DNA from: Dromiciops gliroides
Taxonomy: Eukaryota; Chordata; Mammalia; Microbiotheria; Microbiotheriidae
NCBI RefSeq assembly: GCF_019393635.1
Contig: NC_057863.1
Span: 643,037,306-643,101,305 of the forward strand
Length of the DNA stretch: 64,000 bases
Reading direction: 5' to 3'
Shown: positions 22,428-33,499 of the stretch, piece by piece
Layout: each line of letters begins with the position of its first letter
How positions within the stretch are numbered: the first letter of the stretch is position 1
The notes under the pieces: model-generated
What the model saw: only the letters and a program-made list of their open reading frames with translations
Told to the model about the DNA's origin: nothing
The model's database searches: none
Translations under genes and position numbers: made by a program

Positions 22428-25400
22428 GTGAGTCTGGGGGCCCCTGTACTCAGCGAGAGTTGTACCTGAGTCCTGAAGGGTGAAAGGGGGATGTCTCGGG
22501 CTCTGAGGGGGAGGGGTGGGCACTGGCAGACTGGATCCCTTGGGTGGCTGGGGGCTGAGGGCCTGGGGGAGTCTGGAGAACTCGCTGCCCCTTGGGTGTG
22601 TGTGGGGGGAAAGTTCAAAGATGGGAGGCCTGGGTTCTTGATGGGGCAGACCCTGGGGATCTATAAGTCTAGGACCTTCAATGCACTGGGGGATCCAACC
22701 CCTGGATCCTGGTCATCCTGGAGCTTCTCCCCATCTCTGCCCCATCAGGTTTCCCCAGGGCCCCACGTTTCCTGTAGGCAGCGTTAGCAGGCCCTTTCAT
22801 CCTGGGGAAGGAGGTGGCATCTGTCATTAATCCCAAGAGGAGGCTTCAGGCCTCAGGCTCTTGGCTAAGGGAGACCTCAGCAGCCAGCTGCAGAGGGGAA
22901 GGGTTTGGGGTGTGGGATGGCCAGTCCCTGCTCAGGGCCCACAGCCCTTCTCTGCCCCCAGGAGTTTTGCCAGAACCCCCAATTCATCTGTGAAGATATG
23001 GATCGGACGGATGTGTGTCAGGGGAGCCTGGGTGAGCTTTCCCACCCTTCCCCCCAAGCTCCTCCTCTACCCCCAAACCCCTCCTCCCTCCAATCCTTGC
23101 TCCCCCAAGCCCTTTCTCACCCCCTAAGCCCCTCACCATCAAGCCCCTCTTCCCTCCCCCAAAGCCTTCCGCCCCCCAACTCTCTCTGAGGACTTGCTGT
23201 TGTCTCCGCTCTCTTCCAGCCCCTGATTCCTCTTGTTCCCCCACCCCAGGTAACTGCTGGTTCCTGGCTGCGGCTGCTTCCCTTACCCTGTACCCCCGCC
23301 TGCTCTATCGGGTGGTGCCCCCCAGGCAGAGCTTCCAGTGGGGGTATGCAGGAATCTTCCACTTCCAGGTAAGGGGAGAGTGGGGCAAGGCAGAGCCAGC
23401 AGCAGCCAGTCCACAAGGAAACAGTTTACCTTGTAGCTAACTGGTTCGTGTATCTTTGTATTTATTCCTTTTCTATCTTATGGGACATAGTGATCTAAGT
23501 CCTTGTTATCAAACCCATTAGCATGGGAGCTCTTTGAAGGTAAACAATGTTTCATCCTTTGTGTTTGAATCCCCAGAGCCTAGTGCCTGGCGCACAGTAG
23601 GTGCTTAATGAAATGAAACAGAACCTGTCTTCAAAGCACTTACCTTCTGACCCTGGTTCTGTAGGGGCTTGGGCGAGTCCCTTCCGCAGGCCTCAGTTTC
23701 CCCATTTGTAAAATAGACTTAGTAGCCCCTCTGAAGGGCCCTCTCCTGGCTAAGATGTTGTCAAGTTCCCATAGACCTGAAGATGAGTTTGGGGCTGGGG
23801 CAGGACAGTACAACAGGCTGGGATGGCTGGGGAAGGGTCTGGGGTGCGGTTCTTGGCTGCCCCCACCCCGCCCCTCTCTCTATAGCTATGGCAATTCGGT
23901 CGCTGGGTGGACGTGGTGGTGGATGACCGGCTACCTGTGCGGGATGGGAAGCTGATTTTTGTTCGATCAGCCCAGAGAGCTGAGTTCTGGGCCCCGCTGC
24001 TAGAGAAAGCTTATGCCAAGTAAGGATCACTGCAGCCCCCCCACCCCAGCCCCCAGAAGCTCCTTGCTGAACCTCAGGTCCCTGGCCGAGTTTCTGACAT
24101 GCCCAGGGATGATCTCAAGTGAGATAATACATGGGAAGAGCTTTGTCACCTGGCTACATAAATGCGGTGACTCAGAGACTTCAAAAACCCCAGCGGCCCA
24201 AGCCCGAGATTATCTCTGAGCTCAGAGGCCCCAAGAGACCCTCTGGGGACCCTTCCTGATCCTCAGATCAGGAACCTTCAGGATCTATTCCCCGGCCTTT
24301 GGGAGCCCAGAGCCCCTTCCTGAGGCCCCCTGGGAACAATCTCAGCCTCAGAGGCTACAGAGACACCCCCACCCTCCAAAGAGCTTTTCTGATGCTCAGG
24401 AAACCCCTGCCGTGAAAATTCCCAGATTCTTTGAAACCTTTGAGGACCCCCAGGACCATGCCACCCCCCCCAAGCAGCAAAGTTCCCCACTCCCACCCAG
24501 CCCTAGATTCACCTAACATCCTCTCTCTAAAACCCTCTCCCCATTTGGCCTCCTCCACACACCCCCCCATCCAGGGGAGGGGAGGGGGCTGCCTTGGTCT
24601 TCCCACAGGCTCCACGGCTCCTATGAGGTGATGCGAGGCGGCCACATGAATGAAGCCTTTGTGGACTTCACAGGCGGTGTGGGGGAAGTCCTGTACCTGC
24701 AGCCAGACACACCTGGCCTCTTCTCTGCTCTCCGCCACGCCCTGGCCAAGGAATCCCTTGTGGGGGCCACTGCCCTGGTGAGCTTGCTAGCCCTTGGGAA
24801 AGGGAAGACCCAAGTCTGAGGATGCACACTGCACACACACATACACATAGGCACATGCGAGCACTCATACACGTACACAATGTACAAGTGTGTGCATACA
24901 TACCCTACACATGCTCACACATACACAGGTGCACACACATACCACACACACACCAGTACTGTACACATGCATGCACAATGCAACGTGCAACACATACGGC
25001 ACACACGTGCACAAGATGCATAACTGTGCAATGCACACAAGCCACACACATGTGCACATACCCCGAAACACACACTGCATGCATGCATACAAGCACATAG
25101 GTGTGTACACACATGTACATGTTCACACACATAGCTCCTCCTCTTGGTCCTGTGCTGCCCTCTGTACCCATCTCTCCTGCTCTGTGGGTGGGGTGTCCCT
25201 GCACATGCTTCCCTCTCTCCCAGGTTTGGCCCCCGAATCTGACATTCTTTTCCCTGGGTGCTGTCCTTATTTTTCACGTTCCCATGTGTCTACTTGATGG
25301 CATTTCTCCCCATGGGTCCCTTTGTGTGTTTGCCCCCATCGATGCCCTTGGGCACGCCCTCATCTGAGCATCCCACACACCTCCCTTCGTCATCAATCTC

Positions 25401-28400
25401 GATGGTGGCCCATGTGCGACCCTTTCCCTTGTTCAGGGATAAGGGGAGGAGGGATCCAGACCGCGGAACCTCACCGTCTCTTCTTTGTTTACTGTCCCAC
25501 ACCCTTATTCATGTTCCTGTGTCTATGTCCACGAAGACACCCTCCTCCCCTCCTCCCCGCTCCATGGGTGACCCTGCTTGTGTGGCTCAGGGGTGGCAGG
25601 GGATCTTTCCCCTTCTCCCCCTCCTTCTCGTTTCCTGGTTTGGGCCAATGCTCATGAATGTCCTCCCATGTCCCCATGTGACCAGAGTGACCGGGGTGAG
25701 TACAAGACAGAGGATGGGCTAGTGAAAGGTCACGCGTACTCCGTCACTGGGACCCACAGGGTGAGTACTGGCACTGCGGGGGTTGGGACAAGGCCACTTG
25801 AGCCTGGCCCTCGACCAGGGTCCCAAAGTCACCTTTCCTTCTCTGTTTCCTCAGATATCCCTGGGATTCACCAAAATTCGGCTCCTCCGACTTCGCAACC
25901 CATGGGGCCAAGTGGAATGGAGCGGGGCCTGGAGTGACAGGTGAGGGACCTGCTAGGGACGCCACTGACCCGTGAAGCTGAGAGGCAGACTCTGGGGAGG
26001 ACTGGGGTCCCTGGGCTGGGAAGCATCTCCGTACTTGTCATCATCTCCCCTGTGCCCCCCATAGCTGTCCCCGGTGGGCTACACTTCCTGAAGAATGGCG
26101 TGATACTCTGCTGGTGAAGAAGGAAGATGGAGAATTCTGGTGAGAGATGAGATAGTCCTCCCACCCCCACCCCAACATCCAGGAAACTCCTGACCCTGGG
26201 GGTGATGAAGGCAAAAGAGGAGGACGTGATAAAAAGTCAGTGGCAGTGTTGGGTGGATAGGCTGGGGCTCTGAGGATGGCTTAGGAAGCTAGTGATGGGG
26301 CAGTGTAGGACAGAAGGCAGCAGGGTGACAATGAGGGGGAAGGAGGAGAGATAGTGAGGATGGAAGAGGGGGAGAGGAGGAATAGGGGGCAGAAGGAACA
26401 GCCTGTGGGGGGTAGGGATAAACAGAGAGGGGATGATGGGGGCAGTGGAAAGAGGAGACAGTGGGAGAAGAGAGAAGAACGGGGACCAGAGACCAGACGA
26501 AGCAGGAGGTCAGAGTGGACCAGGGAGGAGTGGCCAAGGGGAGAATCTTGGAAGATGAGAGGCTAAGAGGCTGTGGGCTCTCTCCCTCCCAGGATGGAGC
26601 TAGATGACTTTCTACAGCACTTTAACACAGTCCAGATCTGCAGCTTGAGCCCTGAGGTGCTGGGTCCTCAGCCCAAGGGGGGCGGCTGGCATGTCCACAC
26701 CTTCCAGGGCCGTTGGGTGCGAGGCTTCAATGCTGGCGGGGGCCAGCCAGGCAGCGGTGAGGTCCTGAGTGTAGGGGGGGATGACTCAGAGGGCAAGGGA
26801 GGGGGAGGGGGAGGTCTGGGGTGGGAAAGTTCAAAGACCCCACCTCTCCCTTTCACCCCCCCCAAACAGAGACCTTTTGGACAAACCCCCAGTTCCAGCT
26901 GACACTTCAAGACCCTGACGAGGAAGAAGCCGAGGACGACGAGGGGGGTCCATGGGGTGGCTGGGGGGCTGGGGGCGCCCGGCCTGGAAGGGGTGGCCGG
27001 CATCCCAAGTGCACCGTGCTACTCTCCCTGATCCAGAGGAATCGGAGGCGGCTTCGAGCGCGTGGCGTCACCTACCTCACTGTTGGCTTTCATGTTTTCA
27101 GGGTGCGGGCAAGGAGGTGGGGGGGGGAGGGGAACAGAAGACTGGGGAGGAGTCACAGGGTCCTGGTATGCCTTAAGCGGACAGAGGGGGACTTGGGGAG
27201 ACATACAGAAAGAACTGGGAGGATAGAGAAGAAAGAAAAGAGACTAGGTGAGACAGTATGGACTCTGTGACTGAGGAGAGGGGAGAGGGCAAAGGGCAGA
27301 GCCTGAGGTCAGCCCTGACCCTATACCTGTTTTCTATCCTACAGATTCCTGAAGAGGTAACAGACACTGAGAATAAGCCTCCTGCCAACAGGCTCCTCAG
27401 CCCTCAGATCCTCTCTGGGGGGGTTGGAGGCTGGAGCCCTTGGGGTGGGGTTGTCTGGGGTGGCTTTGGGGGAGCCTCATCCGCCCTTCCCTGCCCTCCC
27501 CCAGCTCTTGGGCCTGCAGGACTCGCCCCGGCGCCGGGAGCTCCTGGCTGGACTTCTCCGGGCTGACCGCTCCCCATTCAGCATCCGCCGAGACGTGAGT
27601 CGCCGCTGCCGCCTGGCACCAGGACATTATTTGGTCGTGCCAAGCACCGCCCATGCCGGAGAGGAGTCCGACTTCACATTCCGCATCTACACAGAGCGTC
27701 AGCATTCAGCCACGTGAGACTCGCCATCACCCCCAGCCCTGGTCGGGACTTCCTCGACGACCCCCATGAGCTGGAGGCAGGGCAAAGAGCCCCGAGTTCA
27801 AATCGTCTGTGACCTTGGGTGTGTCTTATGACCTCTCTGGGCCTTACCAATGGGCTTGGCCCAGAAATCCTCTATAGTCCCATAAAACCATTTCATTTCA
27901 GTTCCAATATTCAGTCCCTCCAATTGGCCGGCATCATGGTGAAGGCCAGAATCTCTGGACCCCAGACCTAGAGCTGGGGGTCCTCAAAGGCCACCCCCTG
28001 CCTCCACTTTATAGAGAAGGAAAATAAGCAGCTCCCTGCCCCACCCTCACCCCCCAAGGCTCTTCCCTGGGGTACGGTCTCTCTACTATCCCAGAGGTAA
28101 GGAGCCCAAGATCAGACTGCCCAGCTGACCCCTTCCTTCCCAAACTGGAGTCCCCACGGACTCTCTCCCCCAGCCAAGGGAAGCCGGGATTCTCCGGGGT
28201 CCCCTGAGTTCTCTCCCCTTCTTTCTCTTACAGGGAAATAGACAATGCTGTCAGTGCTGACCTTCAAGTGCTCATGGTGAGGCAAGGGCCAGGTGAGGGA
28301 ATGGTCAGGATGACATGGGGTGGCCTGGGTCAGTGACAGAGCCTTCTCTCCCTCAGACACCCTCTGAACCCCTGGAGTTTGAAATGGAACAGCTGTTTCA

Positions 28401-31400
28401 GGAACTGGCAGGAGAGGTGAGGGGCCGGAAGGGAGAAGGCTAAGAAACTCTGGGAAAGCATTTCTTGATTGAAATGGAGTCTGAGGGAGAGATGGAGGGG
28501 AGAAAAAATGGAGATGACTTTTGATGGAGAGTGGGGAGCAGGTGAGGAAGACTGGGACAAGGAGGGCTAAGGAAGAAGTGTTACAGATGGTGGGGGCTGA
28601 GGGGGGAGGGGCAGGGAAGGATGAAACTCTCTTACTTTCTTTGCCTTCTTCCCCCAGGAAGAAGAGATTGGTGCCAACCAGCTGCAGACCTTACTCAGTA
28701 TAGCTCTAGAATCTGAAGATTGGGGTGAGTCCTGGCTGAGGCCACAGGAGAGTCAGGGATTGGTGGTGAGCCAGAAAGAACCCCTAGGGGTGGGGTCAGA
28801 AGATCTGAGTGCAAACCCCTAATTGCTGCTTTCTTCCTGAGTGACCTTGGACAAGTCATAGCTGTAGAAATGCAAAGTATATGTCCCGTGCCCTGCTATA
28901 AAGGGTTCTTGGAAAGATCATTTGGAAAGTGCTACAAGGAGGCCATGAAAAAGGATGCAGAAGGGACTCCTCCCCTAACTCGGGAGCTCAGAAGGGAGAA
29001 GGCTGACTTAGAAGGGGCAGCTAGGTGGTGCAGCAGATAGAGCACCAGCCCTGGATTCCAGAGGACCTGAGTTCAAATCCAACCTCAGACACTTAACACG
29101 TACTAGCTGTGTGACCCTGGGCAAGTCACAACCCCAATTGCCTCGCCAAAAACAAAAAAAAAAGAGAGACTTTGCCAAACCTAAGGAGCACCGCCCCCTC
29201 CTGGTGATTCTTTGGGGGGGAAAAGATACTTGGCCAAGAAAACTGAAGACCCGGGGAACACAGTGTATGGTTTAAAAACCAAACAAACAAAAACAAATTG
29301 AAGATGAGAGCTGCAGGAGAGACTATGGCTTAAAATATAAGGATGATGGATACTTGGCCAGGGATGGAGAGCACCCACCGGTAGCCTAGATTTGCCTGGG
29401 AGGAAGAAGACCGCCCACCTCTAACTGCCTCGTCAGTAACTAGTAGTGGGTGGGAGTGGGAGGGGAAAGGGAAGGCAATAGGTATCCATAAAGCACCCAG
29501 CATGTGTCGGGCAGGCCCTGTACTAAGCACTTTGCTGCAGGTATTATCTCTGCGAGTTGGCCTGGTGTTCTATCCACTGTGCCACCTAGCTGGCCCATAA
29601 TGCACAAGTCAATGGCCAGTCTAATTAAAATAAACCCAGAAAATATGGGTAACAGCCAGGGTGGAGAGATGTAGGCTAGATGACACGCTAGTCAGGCTAT
29701 CAGGAGGCCCTAGTGGTGTGTTGTGGCTAACTACCCCTGGCCTTGGGCTTTAGCGGTAAATTTGATAAACAGGTCAACACTGCCTTTGTTCTTGTCACCT
29801 TTGACACAAATCTGGGAGGGATGCTGGATGTTGCATGCCAAAAAACCCAGCTCAGTGGGCAAGAATGGCAGGCTGCTTTGAACAAGATGAAACTCAGTAG
29901 GGATACTGGGGAGGCCTGACTTGACGGTGTCTCCATAAAAGATGTGGTTTTACTGGTCTGAAAACTCAATCCTGTGGTCAGGCATGGCAACCCCATTGGC
30001 AAATATGGCAATCAGGCTGCTGATACAAACCTAGTGTTTAGAACAGGGTGGGGTGACAGCCAGCACGCTCTACTCTGCAGTAACCAGACCATCCAGCCAG
30101 TATATAATGCCAGACTGAGAATTAAGAAGACTTGGGTTCAAATCCTGCCTTAGACACATCCTAGCTGTGTGACCTTGGGCAAGTCACTTCACTGATCTGC
30201 CTGTTTCCTCATCTGTAAAACAGATTATAACAGCACCTACCTCTCCGGCTTATTTTGAAGATCAAATGAGATTTGTATAGTGCAGAGCACAGTGCTTGGC
30301 ACACAGGACAGTGAGGGCCCTGAACAGATGTCATCAGAGCACTGGAGAGGATGGTCACTCAGCCATCAGCCTTGAGGAGGGCCCGAGAGCAATGTTAGAG
30401 GGAAAGGGGCTATGCTTGACCAAGAGAAGGAGGGCATAGAGTGGCACAGCCCAGTCTGGCATGAGGGGCACTTTCCTAAGCAGGCTACCCCAAGCAAAAT
30501 GCAATGAGCTGTCCTGGGAGGACCCTGTATAATCCCCCTCGAGGGACATTGGGGGGGGGGTGTCAGGGCAGATTCCCACTCAGGCACAGGGTGCACCAGA
30601 TGAAGCCTATGGACCCTCCCAGTTCTGATCCAGGGAAATCAGCTCCCTCTTCCAGGCCCCAGGGGACTGGATCCATCGGTCTCAAAGGTCCTTCCTGCTC
30701 TAAATCCCGAGTCCCCCAAACCAACCTTGGGAGGCACCAGAGAAAGTGTCTTGGGCAGCCTGTGGCCTCCCCCGTCTTGAGTCAGGCTCTCTCTTCAGTT
30801 TAGCCAGTCATTCCCAAGTCTCAAACGGTACTGCAGTTTTCTGGGGTTCTACCAAGTGTCCCCTTGTCCTTGCAAGACTTCCTTCAAACCAGAAAATGAA
30901 TACCTAGTGGGTCCTCTTTCAGCTGGCCCCTGGACTCACTCGACTGGAGAGCTCGGGCTCCGGACCTGTGAACATCTGATCCGATGTTTTGGAGTATCCT
31001 TATGAAACTGTTTGGGAGGGGGGAGGGAGGGGTGCTGCCAAGCAGCAGAGGGCCTTGGGGGAAGGATAATTAGTTCCTCCCTCTCCACAATTCCCTGAAC
31101 TATCCTGCAGCAAGGAGGGCATTGTCTGACACTGTCTGAATTTCGGCAGCTGTGGTATCGACTTCGGAAGTGGCAGGTAAGAGCAGGACTGAGGGAGCAG
31201 CAGCAGGTGGTGAGGGAACATCTCAACCCCTGGCAGTGGGGGAGGGGGTGCTCTGGATCCTGGGGCAGAAGAGCCGTGAGGCCTGATGGATAACTTCTCC
31301 CGTCAAGGCTGCATTCGACAAGTTTGATGCCGACAAGTCTGGGACCATGAATTCCCATGAGCTGAGGCTGGCACTCAATTCAGCAGGTACATATGGGCAT

Positions 31401-33157
31401 CCCTAACCTCAACAGAGATGTCCTGGGGCAGAGGACTCCAAGAATCATTGGGTGAAGCCCAGGACAACAGCGAGAGTCAAGATGGAACCAACTCCTCCCC
31501 TCCTCCTAAGCCCCTGGCTAGTCTTTCAGAGAGGTCCGGTGGTCCGGCTGAGTGAATGAGCACAGATGGGACCGTTTTTGGAAAAGCCCAGGCCCAGCAT
31601 CCCTCATTATGACCCATGTCCATAAGGATTCCCAAAGGAACAAGAGAAACTAGCCTTTTTCTTATCTGGTAAACTTGTGGGACCTAGGACCAAGTATAGC
31701 TGAGCAATCCTGCCTGGAGCAGGTGACATTGTGCTTCTAGGGCATCTCGCACCTGACCAATTGCAGGCCCTATTCCATCATTGTTGATGATGATCATCTA
31801 ACACTTGTACTATCAGCAACTCCTTTAGGTAGAGGAAGAAAATAAGGCAAAACCAGGTTATGACTTTGTCAAACTGGCCGAGCGGGGACTAGAGCAGGGG
31901 CCCCCAGACCCACTGAACACCGCTCAGAATAAAATCTGTACAGTGTTTGAGGGTCACCAAGAGCCTTCCTTTCAAGGCTCAGTGGTCAAGGTAGGAAACA
32001 CACCCAGAGCTCCAGACTTCATAGCCATTGCTTTTTCTATTCCCCTGGCTGTGAACCGAGTATTTGCACTTCCAGACCGCCTTTTCTGGTTTCCATCCAT
32101 ATTTTACAAATAGTGTTATCACTCATCCCCAGAGCATCCGATAGCCCACTGGGCGGGGAGGCTAGTGCTGCTAACAAGTGTGCTCTAAACCACACGTAGG
32201 ATGGGGGCTTTTGCTGCCTAGGGCTTCCTGAAAGCATCGATTGCAAGTTGGAGGGGGCCCTCAGAAGGCCTTAGGATTCGATCCCCTCCCTTGCAGATAA
32301 GGAGGCTGGAGTGTGAAGGGGCCAGCTAAGGGCTCTCTAACCCTCCTCTGATGTCCCACGCCCAGTGTATCTCAGCTGTGTGTGAGCATGAGACCACCAA
32401 GCATCTGGGACTGCTATGACTGTGGGTGAATGTGCTGTATGTAAACCAGAGGAGCCCCATGTTCAGCTAGGGCAGAACCCATGTTTCCAGACCGAGCAGG
32501 CTCTCAACACCTCTCAGTCAGCCTCCCCTGCCCCACCCGGGTGTAATCACAGAATCTGGGCCAGGGACTTCTGGTTAGGGAAAGACTATAGGGCATGAGG
32601 GCAAGAACTGTCCCTCTAGTTGCAGGCATCCCCCAGGCTCCTTAAACCACTCCTGGGTCCTCAGTTCCTTCAGCTCATTGGCTTTGGGGACCAAACAGGA
32701 AACTGGCTAACTGACAAGGAACTAAAGATAAGGCGGCCTTGCTCTCCCTACCCCCACAGGCTTCCAGCTCAACAACCAGCTGACCCAGCTGCTCACCAGT
32801 CGATACCGTGACAGTCGCCTGCGGGTTGACTTGGATCGCTTCATGTCCTGTGTGGCCCAGCTCACCTGCCTCTTCCGTAAGTGACACCCCCACCCCCACT
32901 CCCATCCCCTGGGAAGCTGGGATATACCCCACAGTAGGGGGTGGCTGGGCATGGTCACAGACACCCCCACCTCATCTCTCCTCCCCCGACAGGTCATTGC
33001 AGCCAGCATCTGAGTGATGAGGGAGAACTCATCTACATGACTAAGAGAGAGGTGAGGGGAGGACTTGAGGGTGAGGAGGACCCGGGGGAAGCGGGGCATC
33101 GGGCCTCAATCCTATCCATTTCTCTTACAGTGGATGGAGCTGGCCACTTTTTCCTAG
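22197..33157 (+). CDS. CAPN12: Calpain-12, complete gene of 21 coding exons, 721 residues
   Basis: Calpain-12 is a Ca2+-dependent intracellular cysteine protease; in mice its expression is linked to hair follicle and skin. Coding exons read from the sequence: 22197-22427, 22962-23031, 23250-23368, 23886-24019, 24609-24777, 25686-25760, 25855-25940, 26065-26139, 26593-26756, 26870-27102, 27345-27356, 27505-27713, 28234-28276, 28357-28416, 28658-28724, 30923-30993, 31111-31176, 31308-31386, 32760-32876, 32993-33051, 33131-33157. Every intron is GT-AG, and the phases join into one frame of 2166 nt, close to the roughly 720 residues of human CAPN12. Domains in order: protease core PC1/PC2 (about 35-330, triad C103, H257, N281), C2-like domain (about 335-520, with an acidic/Gly-rich insert), and a penta-EF-hand domain (about 550-721). 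CAPN12 is preferred over other calpains because of the [18 protein letters not shown] stretch, the [12 protein letters not shown] insert and the C-terminal WMELATFS. Alternative splicing cannot be judged from DNA. Confidence 0.96.
23250..23368 (+). CDS. CAPN12: CAPN12 coding exon 3 (catalytic cysteine)
   Basis: Encodes [19 protein letters not shown], which continues QGSL from the previous exon. The Cys in NCW is residue 103, at the position of the calpain nucleophile, and the Gln of QGSLG matches the oxyanion-hole Gln. Most classical calpains have GDCW here; Asn before the Cys is unlike CAPN1/CAPN2. The exon starts in phase 1 and ends in phase 0. Confidence 0.95.
23480..23735 (+). repeat. L2 3' end and MIR fragment in CAPN12 intron 3
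   Basis: GAGCTCTTTGAAGGTAAACA, AGCCTAGTGCCTGGCGCACA and GTAGGTGCTTAATG (L2), then CTCAGTTTCCCCATTTGTAA (MIR-like). Confidence 0.6.
24825..25135. repeat. Degenerate CA/TG-rich tract in CAPN12 intron 5
   Basis: About 310 bp of alternating purine-pyrimidine sequence built from CACA, CATA, TGCA and TACA units. The spurious Cys/His/Val-rich frames here come from the repeat. Confidence 0.9.
25686..25760 (+). CDS. CAPN12: CAPN12 coding exon 6 (catalytic histidine)
   Basis: A 75-nt exon encoding [18 protein letters not shown] and then SVTGTHR. The His of KGHAYSVTG is residue 257 and is the catalytic base. The segment between the preceding GATAL and this motif is short compared with CAPN1/2, which carry a longer MGCSID-type stretch; the shortness is a CAPN12 trait. 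The acceptor could be read two nucleotides later, but only this choice keeps the frame. Confidence 0.92.
25855..25940 (+). CDS. CAPN12: CAPN12 coding exon 7 (catalytic asparagine)
   Basis: Encodes [18 protein letters not shown] and then [10 protein letters not shown]. The Asn of RNPWG is residue 281, the third member of the calpain triad. The tryptophans in NPWG and EWSGAWSD are the usual PC2 landmarks. Confidence 0.95.
26870..27102 (+). CDS. CAPN12: CAPN12 coding exon 10 (C2-like domain with acidic/Gly-Trp insert)
   Basis: Encodes residues 375-452. [13 protein letters not shown] is followed by an acidic run ([11 protein letters not shown], about 389-399), then a Gly/Trp/Arg-rich run ([18 protein letters not shown], about 400-417), and then [20 protein letters not shown]. 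The acidic stretch sits where calpain C2-like domains have an acidic loop; the Gly/Trp run is characteristic of CAPN12. The exon ends FHVFR just before GTGCGG, a non-optimal donor required to join in frame to the next micro-exon. Confidence 0.92.
27345..27356 (+). CDS. CAPN12: CAPN12 coding exon 11, a 12-nt micro-exon
   Basis: The 12 nt ATTCCTGAAGAG (Ile-Pro-Glu-Glu) lie between TCCTACAG and GTAACA. Without them the flanking exons would still be in frame, but the product would lack the IPEE found in human CAPN12 before LLGL. Very small exons at this place are known in other calpains; CAPN3 has a 12-bp exon. Confidence 0.88.
27505..27713 (+). CDS. CAPN12: CAPN12 coding exon 12 (end of C2-like domain)
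   Basis: Encodes [20 protein letters not shown], then [17 protein letters not shown], then [20 protein letters not shown] and [12 protein letters not shown]. The exon contains an internal GACGTGAGT that resembles a donor but is read through, because the frame and homology continue past it. It ends in phase 2 before GTGAGA. Confidence 0.92.
29014..29165 (+). repeat. Short SINE in CAPN12 intron 15
   Basis: GGGGCAGCTAGGTGGTGCAG to CCCCAATTGCCTCGCC plus an A-rich tail; same orientation as the gene. Confidence 0.88.
30100..30310 (+). repeat. MIR-like SINE in CAPN12 intron 15
   Basis: CTAGCTGTGTGACCTTGGGC, TTTCCTCATCTGTAAAACAG, GATCAAATGAGATTTG and AGTGCTTGGCACACAG. Confidence 0.75.
30923..31176 (+). 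CDS. CAPN12: CAPN12 coding exons 16-17 (start of penta-EF-hand domain)
   Basis: Exon 16 (30923-30993) encodes [20 protein letters not shown], then RCFG. Exon 17 (31111-31176) encodes [20 protein letters not shown], then WQ. The ELGLRTCE and LSEFRQLW patterns are the calpain PEF signature. The intron before exon 16 (28725-30922) is the longest in the gene and carries a SINE and a MIR-like fragment. The exon 17 acceptor was chosen for frame and fit to human. Confidence 0.87.
31308..31386 (+). CDS. CAPN12: CAPN12 coding exon 18 (complete EF-hand loop)
   Basis: Encodes [20 protein letters not shown], then LALNSA. The 12-residue loop [12 protein letters not shown] (about 635-646) has Asp at 1 and 3, Ser at 5, and Glu at 12, so it should bind Ca2+. 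The exon joins in phase 1 to exon 19 (32760-32876), which gives [20 protein letters not shown]. Confidence 0.94.
32760..33157 (+). CDS. CAPN12: CAPN12 coding exons 19-21 and stop
   Basis: Exon 19 (32760-32876) encodes the PEF segment ending [12 protein letters not shown]. Exon 20 (32993-33051) encodes [20 protein letters not shown]. Exon 21 (33131-33157) encodes WMELATFS and then TAG. The end matches the human CAPN12 C-terminus closely (WMEVATFS in human). Confidence 0.94.
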
Positions 33158-33475
33158 AACCTTTTCTTCTTGGAATGGGACAAACCCCAGTAAGAGAGGG
33201 GCCACGGCCTACTGCGACAGTAGGAAACTGAAATGGAATGCGCTAATCCAGACTCCCTCTCTCTTATCAAAAGGACAAGCGGGCAGGGAGGGAGTGGGAG
33301 TGCAGGCTTTGGCCAATGTTAGCCAGGACAAGTGTCCAACCTTGGGGTTATCTCGACCTGTCCAGGATGTAGAGGTCTCAGTGAGCTAGCTCTAATTAAT
33401 TTTCCTTCTTTGGCAAACCTCTAGGCATTTGTCCTGGAGGGTAAAACATTAAATAAACAGAAAAGAGGGACAGAA
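33158..33475 (+). other. CAPN12: CAPN12 3' UTR (predicted)
   Basis: Sequence between the stop codon and the first good poly(A) signal, AATAAA at 33452-33457. No SINE or other recognisable repeat is seen. The exact cleavage site is inferred to lie 10-30 nt after the signal. Confidence 0.6.
33452..33457 (+). terminator. CAPN12: CAPN12 poly(A) signal AATAAA
   Basis: First canonical AATAAA after the CAPN12 stop, 295 nt downstream of it. Further + strand AATAAA copies at 33729, 33860 and 34193 could serve for read-through transcripts. Confidence 0.65.
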
Positions 33476-33499
33476 GTAGAGTACATTTTGGAAAATCGT

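Noticed and set aside
24822..25297. Cys/His-rich frames on both strands suggesting a zinc-binding protein
   Set aside because: They come from the CA/TG repeat in CAPN12 intron 5.
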